Shown here one piece after another: positions 1 to 5,181 of a stretch of DNA of 7,352 nucleotides; position 1 is the first letter of the stretch; every line of letters starts with the position of its first letter. This DNA is from an uncultured Clostridia bacterium (GTDB lineage Bacteria; Bacillota; Clostridia; Peptostreptococcales; Anaerovoracaceae). A program made the translations under genes and the position numbers. A model generated the notes under the pieces. It made no database searches. It was not told the origin of the DNA and saw only the letters and a list, made by a program, of their open reading frames with translations. The stretch spans positions 1 through 7,352 of the forward strand of contig CALDNM010000144.1 of NCBI GenBank assembly GCA_937915045.1, given 5' to 3'.

Positions 1-35
1 CTACACTCTTTCCCTACACGACGCTCTTCCGATCT
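1..35. other. Illumina TruSeq/P5 adapter contamination
   Basis: The first 35 bases match the 3' part of the Illumina universal (P5) adapter, ending in the diagnostic GCTCTTCCGATCT. They are not genomic. Read on the minus strand they add the peptide EIGRASCRERV to the end of the HsdS fragment, a tail known from adapter-contaminated database proteins. Genomic sequence begins at base 36. A read-through adapter at a contig tip means that coverage or assembly ended here. Confidence 0.98.
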
Positions 36-321
36 CATTGGCTTTTACAGCCACCGCATGTTCAGTAAAATAAGCCTTTCCAGAGGAATAGTTCATATTC
101 CCACACAGCGCACCTTGGCGCCCGATGATAGCATAATCACCCTCATGGTTATATCTGTCTGTATAGCCTCTTAACCCATTTCCACCAAACACAGGATAAT
201 CACCCATATCTCTAATATCCTCGGCTCTAATAAAGTCCCCACTTTTGAATTCTGCACACACTCCGCTCAACTTACGCTGTTCCCAATCATCGGTTCTTTT
301 TCTAAGATATAATCCTCTTGA
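36..321 (-). pseudogene. hsdS: HsdS second target-recognition half, startless and cut by contig end
   Basis: This is a fragment of a type I restriction-modification specificity subunit. The frame opens after the TGA at 322-324. It reads TDDWEQRKL, the conserved start of a HsdS half, then a recognition-domain sequence with YPVFGGNGLRGYT, YNHEGDYAIIGRQGALCGN and a FTEHAVAV motif, all typical of HsdS target-recognition domains. There is no ATG. The only start-like codon is TTG at 268-270, inside the conserved DWEQRKL block, so it is an unlikely start. The usual lead-in residues before the block (RFTGF in the upstream copy) are missing. It is in the same frame as hsdS at 349-921 but separated by TAA (349-351) and TGA (322-324). 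It may be the broken second half of a full-length hsdS or a silent recognition cassette. The last genomic residues are near 36-39; beyond that the translation is adapter. Confidence 0.8.
271..291 (-). repeat. 21-bp direct repeat, copy 2 (DWEQRKL box)
   Basis: This is identical over 21 bp to 853-873 and lies on the same strand. With one mismatch it extends three bases to 268-291 versus 850-873. It encodes DDWEQRKL at the start of the second HsdS half. The distance between copies is 582 bp, a multiple of three, and both are read in the same frame. Confidence 0.9.
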
Positions 322-348
322 TCAATTTTTTTCTTTAGTATAGATTTC

Positions 349-921
349 TTATTTTTCCAGTTTCAAATACTCTCGCTGATGAAGGGTGATAAGGTTGTCG
401 AGGTTGCGGAAGAATGCTCCGATCTGTTGTTGTTCAGTTTTAGTCGGCACGAATGTGACTATCTCGTAAAACTCTGTCTTATTCACTATTTGCATTGTGG
501 CAGCAGCAGCTTTTCGCTTCATTTTTGCAGACCATAACTCACTTTCTGAAATCAGAAAATAAGGGTCGTTTTCTACATTTGGGGTAAGACTATTTATCTG
601 CTGATTAAAGCTGCCTTTTACTTGCAATAAAGCGTTTTTCCCTATGCTCGCAATACAGGTAACAAGGATAGTGTTTGGAGGAACTACTCGACCCACTTTT
701 TCTCCATCTTTGCTTAACTTTCTTGGAGTATCGCTTATTAGATTGCTGGTAATATCAGTAGGTGTTACCCACGGAATTCCATCATCTGAATAGTATTCAC
801 TATGATTAGTTGACGGTGTTGAACCTGTCATAATAGTTCCAAGTTCCCCCAGCTTACGCTGTTCCCAATCATCCGTAAAACCAGTGAATCTAATAGCAGG
901 TTTTTTTACATTCTCATCCAT
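349..921 (-). CDS. hsdS: Type I restriction-modification specificity subunit HsdS, half-length
   Basis: HsdS recognises the target DNA for the HsdM methyltransferase and, when present, HsdR. The 190-aa product starts with the lead-in AIRFTGFTDDWEQRKLGEL (about residues 9-27). One target-recognition domain follows (about 28-160: MTGSTPS, GIPWVTPTDI, ILVTCIASIGKNAL, SFNQQINSL), then the conserved helical spacer EQQQIGAFFRNLDNLITLHQREYLKLEK (163-190). It stops there at TAA. Complete HsdS proteins carry two recognition domains and are about twice this length, so this is half a subunit. Half-length HsdS proteins can act as dimers recognising a palindromic split site, so it could still work. The ATG at 919-921 overlaps the hsdM stop by one base (TAATG), and a strong GGGAGGTGAG site lies at 927-936. 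Alternatively the gene was full length and was broken by single-base indels in the A-runs at 352-356 and 297-301. Confidence 0.9.
   Translation of the reverse strand: MDENVKKPAIRFTGFTDDWEQRKLGELGTIMTGSTPSTNHSEYYSDDGIPWVTPTDITSNLISDTPRKLSKDGEKVGRVVPPNTILVTCIASIGKNALLQVKGSFNQQINSLTPNVENDPYFLISESELWSAKMKRKAAAATMQIVNKTEFYEIVTFVPTKTEQQQIGAFFRNLDNLITLHQREYLKLEK
853..873 (-). repeat. 21-bp direct repeat, copy 1 (DWEQRKL box)
   Basis: This is identical to 271-291 on the same strand. It encodes DDWEQRKL near residue 17 of HsdS, just before the first target-recognition domain. Conserved boxes in this position are the usual crossover points for hsdS domain shuffling. Confidence 0.9.
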
Positions 922-3479
922 TATTTCTCACCTCCCAGAAGTCTTTTAAATTCTGAAAGTCCCTTCATGTCATATTCATTTCCTGTCAATTGATCCAGCA
1001 TTCCGGCAAGTTCGAATTCTGTGTCATTGATCTGCTGCGCTATATCTGACAGTGTCGTCTCATATTTCTTTGCTAAAGCTTCTAGTTTTGTAGCAAACTC
1101 GTTTACAACACCCGTTGGCAGCTTTTTAATCCCTTCAATAATAGGCAATATCCATTTTGCTCTCAATAATTCATACGCTTCATCATCCGAAAGTGATTCA
1201 ATTTTTATTTTTGTCTGTATCTGCAATTCTGCCGATTCTTCTTTGATTTCTTTATTTAATATCTTTTTTTCCGTGTCCAGTTTGATATACTTCTTCAGGA
1301 TATCAAGAACGCTTTGCTCTGTTCCATTCGATTTGATTTCTTTTTTGACCTGTGCCGTTACAAAGGATGACCCATCATCATTCACAAAATCTTTGCTTTT
1401 TTCTTCCTCTGGAAGTTCATCAAGCAGTTCATCATATTCAGACGAGATCTCATTCACTCTACTTTCTTTCCTATGAATAGATTCAACTGCATCACGTGAC
1501 ATTGTATTCTGAACTAACTCAAACGGAATCACATGGCCGATCCATCCATCCTGCTCCTCAGTATCTCTATTATTTCTTTTCTTTATGACCATGTTGGGAT
1601 CAACGACTTTGACTGCCGCAAAGCCCTCTGTCTGGATTATCTCAAGATCAATTTCAATCTTTTCCCACTCATCATGGAATATCTGATATGCCTCATATTT
1701 GTCAACAAGCGGGATGCCAGACATACGTTCAAATATCTGTTTCGCAATATAGTCTTGCCCCTTTGAAATATTGACATCTTCGACACCATCAAGCAATTCA
1801 TGATTAAGATCACTGTCAAATCCACTAAATGCACTGTCAAAACTGGCCTTAAAATCATGTACATTGTCATGCTCTACTATTGCTTCTTTGATATTATCAA
1901 CACAGAAATGTGTGTACTCGGCGTCTGGGTCACTAAATAACGCGCTTTTGAGCTCCGGGAAAGCCTCCCAATACTCAGACATCTCATCTATTTCACTTGA
2001 TGGGATCCCTCCGAACATCGACGCATATATATCCCAGCTTTCCGATTTTTCAGAAGAGTCAACATAACGAGGAATGTTTAGATTGTAATCATTGTCTCTG
2101 ATTTCATTACGAGTTACAACCTTTGAAAAATTGTCTATTGTGTTGCGAGATGTCACTGCGTCCGCGATTTTCTTTATATCACGGGCACGTAATTTATTAT
2201 TTTTACCCTCTTTTTCATAACCCTTTGATGCGTCAACAATAAACACATCTGTATTATCTCGTTTTTGTTTGAGCATCATGATAATCGTCGGAATGCCCGT
2301 GCCAAAAAAGATATTTGCTGGAAGTCCGATAATTGCATCAATATTATTGTTTTCCACTAGATTTTTCCTAATTGTTCCCTCTTCACCACCACGGAACAGA
2401 ACTCCATGAGGAAGAACGATCGTCATAATACCATCCGGTTTGATATGATAAAGCGCATGTAAAAGAAAAGCGTAATCCGCCTTTCCTTTTGGCGCAACAC
2501 CGTAGCGGTTGAACCTGGGATCGCTCTCTTTATGGTCAGGATCCCATTGCTGCGAGTATGGAGGATTACTGACGACGGCGTCAACATAAAGTGGAGTGTA
2601 CGTTTCTTCTGGATTGCTCTCATCAAAATATGGCCAGTCATCCTTCAATGTATCTCCATTCCTTACACATATATTATCAGGAATAATGCCACGCATAACA
2701 AGATTCATTCTTGTTAAATTATATGTATTCTGTTTAAGTTCCTGCGCATAAAATTCGATTTTATCTTCACTGCCGGCAAATTTTGATGCAGATTTACCAA
2801 TGTTGATAAGAAGTGATCCAGACCCAGAGCATGGGTCGTATATCTTTATTTCTTCTTGATGTTTAAGATGATCTGCTACAATTTCCGACATCAGTACAGA
2901 AACCTCATGCGGTGTATAAAATTCACCGGCTTTTTTGCCGGCATTCGCAGCGAAATTTGAAATCAGATACTCATATACAAAACCAAGTACATCATAATCC
3001 TGTCTGCTGTCCATCGGAATATCTTTGATGAGATAAAGCAGATCGCTTATTGCTTTAGTCTGTGCGCCGGAAGTATTGCCCAACTTAGACAATCCTGTCT
3101 GAAGAGTATCAAAAATACCCTTGAAAACATTTTTATGAGTATCGCTGATCAAACGGCTGAACGCTGAAAGAGCATCACGGACATTTGCTACATCAAAATC
3201 TTTCCCCATGGAAAGCCAAGTTGAAAACAGATTATCATACGATATAAAATATCCGATATTCTTCTGAGTGTTTTTTACATACTCAGAGACTTCTTCCTTT
3301 ACTTGATCGATATTGTCATCTGTAAAGCCAATACTCTTCAGATATTTTACTTCTTTGTCAGAAAGGAATTTATAAAAGATGAAACCTAAGATATAATCTT
3401 TATATTCATTGGCATCGATCTTTGATCTCATTTTATTTGCAGATTCCCATATTTTGTTCGCTAATTGTTGCTTATTCAT
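921..3479 (-). CDS. hsdM: Type I restriction-modification DNA methyltransferase subunit HsdM (long form)
   Basis: This is the N6-adenine methyltransferase subunit; with HsdS it forms the modification complex and uses S-adenosylmethionine. In the 852-aa product the N-terminal HsdM helical domain spans about residues 1-150 (start NKQQLANKIWESANKMR; YKDYILGFIFYKFLSDK at 26-42). GEFYTPHEV is at 185-193, SAM-binding motif I DPCSGSGS at 215-222, and catalytic NPPY at 305-308. LPHGVLFRGG (356-365) and GLPANIFFGTGIPT (385-398) follow. Classical HsdM is roughly 500-540 aa. Here an extra C-terminal part of about 370 residues is rich in charged helix, with a likely coiled coil near 690-790. The ATG at 3477-3479 was chosen because an AAGGTGAGG site lies six bases upstream, the protein then starts exactly at the family N-terminus, and a longer in-frame extension to 3554 would lie inside the upstream regulator. 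The gene is AT-rich compared with those right of 4135. The catalytic motifs look intact, so methylation is probably active. Confidence 0.95.
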   Translation of the reverse strand: MNKQQLANKIWESANKMRSKIDANEYKDYILGFIFYKFLSDKEVKYLKSIGFTDDNIDQVKEEVSEYVKNTQKNIGYFISYDNLFSTWLSMGKDFDVANVRDALSAFSRLISDTHKNVFKGIFDTLQTGLSKLGNTSGAQTKAISDLLYLIKDIPMDSRQDYDVLGFVYEYLISNFAANAGKKAGEFYTPHEVSVLMSEIVADHLKHQEEIKIYDPCSGSGSLLINIGKSASKFAGSEDKIEFYAQELKQNTYNLTRMNLVMRGIIPDNICVRNGDTLKDDWPYFDESNPEETYTPLYVDAVVSNPPYSQQWDPDHKESDPRFNRYGVAPKGKADYAFLLHALYHIKPDGIMTIVLPHGVLFRGGEEGTIRKNLVENNNIDAIIGLPANIFFGTGIPTIIMMLKQKRDNTDVFIVDASKGYEKEGKNNKLRARDIKKIADAVTSRNTIDNFSKVVTRNEIRDNDYNLNIPRYVDSSEKSESWDIYASMFGGIPSSEIDEMSEYWEAFPELKSALFSDPDAEYTHFCVDNIKEAIVEHDNVHDFKASFDSAFSGFDSDLNHELLDGVEDVNISKGQDYIAKQIFERMSGIPLVDKYEAYQIFHDEWEKIEIDLEIIQTEGFAAVKVVDPNMVIKKRNNRDTEEQDGWIGHVIPFELVQNTMSRDAVESIHRKESRVNEISSEYDELLDELPEEEKSKDFVNDDGSSFVTAQVKKEIKSNGTEQSVLDILKKYIKLDTEKKILNKEIKEESAELQIQTKIKIESLSDDEAYELLRAKWILPIIEGIKKLPTGVVNEFATKLEALAKKYETTLSDIAQQINDTEFELAGMLDQLTGNEYDMKGLSEFKRLLGGEK

Positions 3480-3693
3480 TCTCGCCCTCACCTTCAGAAA
3501 CAAATTCAAGTACTTCATCAACACTGCAATCGAGTGCGCGACATAACTTCTCAAGACTTTCCATAGAAATATACGCGTCCCTCTTTATTTTTGTCATAAT
3601 GTTTGCGCTCACTCCGGCACGCCGGATCAGCTCCGCATTTGACATTTTCAAGTCCACGAGTTTCTTCAACAGTCTGTTGTATTGAACCGCCAT
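3472..3693 (-). CDS. Small Cro/CI (Xre)-type helix-turn-helix regulator
   Basis: This is a 73-aa DNA-binding protein made almost entirely of one helix-turn-helix domain. NAELIRRAGVSANIMTKIKRD (about 19-39) gives helices 2 and 3, and ISMESLEKLCRALDCSVDEVLEF (about 42-64) is the typical C-terminal half of the YozG/HTH_26-like branch. A short acidic tail ends EGEGENE. The ATG at 3691-3693 has AGGAG six bases upstream (3700-3704). Its stop overlaps the hsdM start as ATGAATAA (8 bp), so translation is coupled and the regulator is first in the operon. By analogy with controller proteins of restriction-modification systems it probably represses or times its own operon; that role is inference. A palindrome overlapping the upstream -10 element is a candidate operator. 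Confidence 0.9.
   Translation of the reverse strand: MAVQYNRLLKKLVDLKMSNAELIRRAGVSANIMTKIKRDAYISMESLEKLCRALDCSVDEVLEFVSEGEGENE
3486..3494 (-). promoter_or_regulatory. Ribosome binding site that fixes the hsdM start
   Basis: AAGGTGAGG on the minus strand lies six bases before the ATG at 3479, inside the last codons of the regulator gene. It supports that ATG over the in-frame extension reaching 3554. Confidence 0.75.
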
Positions 3694-3732
3694 ATGTCTC
3701 TCCTATTTGTTTAATACTATATTACTGCTAAA

Positions 3733-3741
3733 AGTATATCA
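3733..3741 (-). promoter_or_regulatory. Extended -10 promoter of the restriction-modification operon
   Basis: The minus strand reads TGATATACT, which is TATACT preceded by TG one base upstream, an extended -10 element. No good -35 hexamer is visible 16-18 bases upstream (TGGCTA at 17 bp), as is allowed for extended -10 promoters. Transcription would start near 3726, leaving about 33 bases of leader before the ATG with AGGAG in place. Confidence 0.5.
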
Positions 3742-3747
3742 CGATAT
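3736..3747. promoter_or_regulatory. Candidate operator palindrome over the -10
   Basis: ATATC-AC-GATAT is an inverted repeat with 5-bp arms and a 2-bp centre. It overlaps the extended -10 of the operon, where a small Xre-type protein could block RNA polymerase. The arms are AT-rich and short, so chance is possible. Confidence 0.35.
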
Positions 3748-3787
3748 TGTGAATTTAGCCACGTGATTATGATAGCTGTTCTTGAGT

Positions 3788-4055
3788 GCTGTGACACATT
3801 CTGAGATACGCGCCTGCGGGCATCGGTTTGCAATGGCTGGCACGATTCCTAAAAAAACAGCGCTGACACTTTTTTTGATTTCGCGAGACGTGTCATCGCT
3901 TTGCAACGGGTCCAGAAGACGGGCCGTTCAGAATAACGCGATTATGGTCTATAAACGCCGGATCGGCTATGAAATTCTTTCCTTAACCACCGCAAAACCC
4001 GCAGCACAACGCGATTGCCTGACTCATTTCGCCTGATCTGAAAAAGTGTCACAGC
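3788..4055. repeat. 268-bp inverted-repeat-bounded non-coding element (MITE-like candidate)
   Basis: GCTGTGACAC at 3788-3797 is matched by its exact reverse complement at 4046-4055. Allowing mismatches, the match extends to 16 of 19 bases (3788-3806 against 4037-4055). Flanking bases GAGT on the left and GAGG on the right could be a decayed target duplication, but this is weak. Inside is a second inverted pair sharing the TGACAC core (3859-3869 and 3890-3900) and a 9-bp direct repeat AACGCGATT (3935-3943, 4008-4016). No transposase or convincing coding frame is present. An 84-codon plus-strand frame (3782-4036) begins with TTG without a ribosome site and resembles nothing I recognise. The element sits between the AT-rich restriction-modification operon and the GC-richer chromosome. 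It may be a miniature transposable element, an IS remnant or a structured RNA region; its identity is unproven. Confidence 0.45.
3859..3900. repeat. Internal inverted repeat with TGACAC core
   Basis: AGCGCTGACAC (3859-3869) pairs with GTGTCATCGCT (3890-3900): 10 of 11 bases are complementary around a 20-base T-rich loop. The arms resemble the outer ends of the enclosing element (GCTGTGACAC), so the same motif is used at least four times within 268 bp. Confidence 0.5.
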
Positions 4056-4112
4056 GAGGAATGTTACTGCAGCATATTTCAGCGAGTATTATTTTACCTC
4101 GCTAAAGTGACA
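4047..4112. repeat. Competing inverted repeats just upstream of the transporter promoter
   Basis: TGTCAC+AGCGAGG (4047-4059) is complementary to CCTCGCT (4097-4103) plus GTGACA (4107-4112), giving 13 pairs with a 3-base AAA bulge. A second copy, AGCGAG at 4081-4086, can pair instead with the same CTCGCT (4098-4103) across an 11-base loop. The two structures exclude each other. The outer arm also overlaps the right end of the 268-bp element. They could act as a protein-binding region, or as a terminator or attenuator of a transcript crossing the element. No long U-run follows, so a standard terminator is not supported. Confidence 0.5.
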
Positions 4113-4121
4113 GAATTGTAG

Positions 4122-4127
4122 TATAAT
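4122..4127 (+). promoter_or_regulatory. Consensus -10 (TATAAT), apparently leaderless start
   Basis: A perfect TATAAT lies seven bases before the ATG at 4135. A start about seven bases after the -10 would fall on or next to that ATG. No Shine-Dalgarno sequence is visible in the 40 bases upstream of it. No clear -35 exists at 16-18 bp (TCGCTA at 17 bp). GTGACA at 4107-4112 resembles a -35 but is only 9 bp away. Confidence 0.5.
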
Positions 4128-4134
4128 TTCAACC

Positions 4135-5181
4135 ATGAAAGAAAAGAAAGCAAGACTGATAATGGTGATATCGATGACTGTGTTCGGTACCATCGGCATA
4201 TTCGTGAGACAGATCGATCTTCCTCCTCAGGAAATCGTGCTTTTTCGTGTGCTCTTCGGCCTGGCCGCGATACTTCTTTTTTTTATATTCACAAAAAGAA
4301 AATTCGACACCTCATTCCTGAAGGTCGAAACATATGTTGGGAACCGGCGCGCAGATCCAGATCGCGCGGAGACGGATCCAGATCGCGCGGATGCTGATAC
4401 AGACAGTGCGGACGCGGATCTCAATGTCGCCGTGCATGACGTGTACCGCGCGGCCAAACGCGAACGGAACATGACGATATTGTATATAGTAATGGCAGGC
4501 GCAGGCCTCGCTGGCGGGTGGCTGTGCTTCTTCACATCGTATACATATACCACCGTAGCTATAGCGACCCTCTGCAATTATTTCGAACCGTGTATCGTGA
4601 TGATAGCGAGCATCTTCCTGTTCAAAGAGAAAGTCACAGGATCCAGGCTGATATGTTTCCTGCTCTCGACAGTGGGACTGGTCCTCGTAGTACTCGGAGG
4701 CGGCTCAGCGTCAGGGAGCCCGGATCTTTTCCGAGGCGTCGTATTCGGCCTTATGTCCGCAGTGTTCTATTCATTCACCGTCATCTGCACCAAGCAGGTG
4801 CGCAGCGTCAGCGGCCTCGAGATGACCATATGCCAGCTCATAGTAACAGGCTCGATACTTCTGCCGTACACACTATTCACATGCGGCATACATCTTGGGC
4901 AGCTTCCACTCAAAGGGATACTTTGCCTTGTGATCATCGGCGTCGTGCATACAGGGATAATCTATTCGACATACATCACATCCATGGGTCCGCTGAAAAC
5001 GCAGGAAGTCGCAGTGCTCGCTTACCTCGACCCGACTTTTTCAGTCCTCTCATCAGTGTTCATCCTGCGTGAACCAATAAATCTGCTTGAAATCGTGGGC
5101 GCCGTCATGATCCTCGGATTCATGGTGCTCAACGAACTCAAAGCCGGACCGCCGAAGATCCCCGACAAACCCAAACATTAA
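4135..5181 (+). CDS. EamA-family (DMT superfamily) membrane transporter with acidic repeat insertion
   Basis: This is a predicted inner-membrane carrier or exporter of the drug/metabolite transporter superfamily; the substrate cannot be told from sequence. It has two EamA repeats, about ten membrane helices in all. The first repeat begins with TM1 near 8-26 (MVISMTVFGTIGIFVRQ) and TM2 near 33-52, and closes with YFEPCIVMIASIFLFKEKVT (149-168). The second spans about 198-334 and closes with AYLDPTFSVLSSVFILREPI (296-315). At 348 aa it is longer than the usual 290-300. The surplus is the TM2-TM3 cytoplasmic loop (about 55-112), which contains a degenerate heptad repeat (74-108). The ATG at 4135 gives the usual short basic N-terminus (KEKKAR) before TM1. 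It lacks a ribosome binding site and sits seven bases after a TATAAT, suggesting a leaderless mRNA. Its TAA overlaps the TAA of the convergent gene. Confidence 0.92.
   Translation: MKEKKARLIMVISMTVFGTIGIFVRQIDLPPQEIVLFRVLFGLAAILLFFIFTKRKFDTSFLKVETYVGNRRADPDRAETDPDRADADTDSADADLNVAVHDVYRAAKRERNMTILYIVMAGAGLAGGWLCFFTSYTYTTVAIATLCNYFEPCIVMIASIFLFKEKVTGSRLICFLLSTVGLVLVVLGGGSASGSPDLFRGVVFGLMSAVFYSFTVICTKQVRSVSGLEMTICQLIVTGSILLPYTLFTCGIHLGQLPLKGILCLVIIGVVHTGIIYSTYITSMGPLKTQEVAVLAYLDPTFSVLSSVFILREPINLLEIVGAVMILGFMVLNELKAGPPKIPDKPKH
4354..4458 (+). repeat. Five-unit 21-bp/heptad repeat inside the transporter gene
   Basis: The period is 21 bp. GATCCAGATCGCGCGGA is exact at 4354-4370 and 4375-4391, and a decayed third copy starts at 4396. 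The encoded heptads are DPDRAET, DPDRADA, DTDSADA, DLNVAVH and DVYRAAK (residues 74-108). All have D at position 1 and A at position 5. The gradient from exact to decayed copies suggests tandem expansion of an existing loop heptad. Confidence 0.85.

Noticed and set aside
268..270. TTG as a start codon for the second HsdS half
   Set aside because: It lies within the conserved DWEQRKL block, after the residues that define the domain start, and no suitably placed ribosome site is visible.
352..356. Programmed frameshifting or transcript slippage at the A5 run to bypass the hsdS stop
   Set aside because: Five A residues are too few for efficient slippage, and a second opposite shift would be needed to reach the downstream half.
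1021..1476. 151-codon plus-strand frame opposite hsdM
   Set aside because: It is antisense to the charged C-terminal region of HsdM; its Ser- and Phe-rich content is the mirror of Glu/Lys-rich coding sequence.
3782..4036. 84-codon plus-strand open frame between the regulator and the transporter
   Set aside because: It has a TTG start with no ribosome binding site, an unusual Arg/Cys-rich composition, overlaps the left inverted repeat, and resembles no family I know. It is more likely open by chance within the non-coding element.
3788..4112. CRISPR-like or iteron array from the recurring TGACAC motif
   Set aside because: The sites are in mixed orientations with irregular spacing and only 6-11 bp alike; there is no repeat-spacer periodicity.
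4518..5072. 184-codon plus-strand frame inside the transporter gene
   Set aside because: It is a shifted frame of the transporter, full of Arg, His and Ser, with no domain; the EamA frame is clearly the real one.
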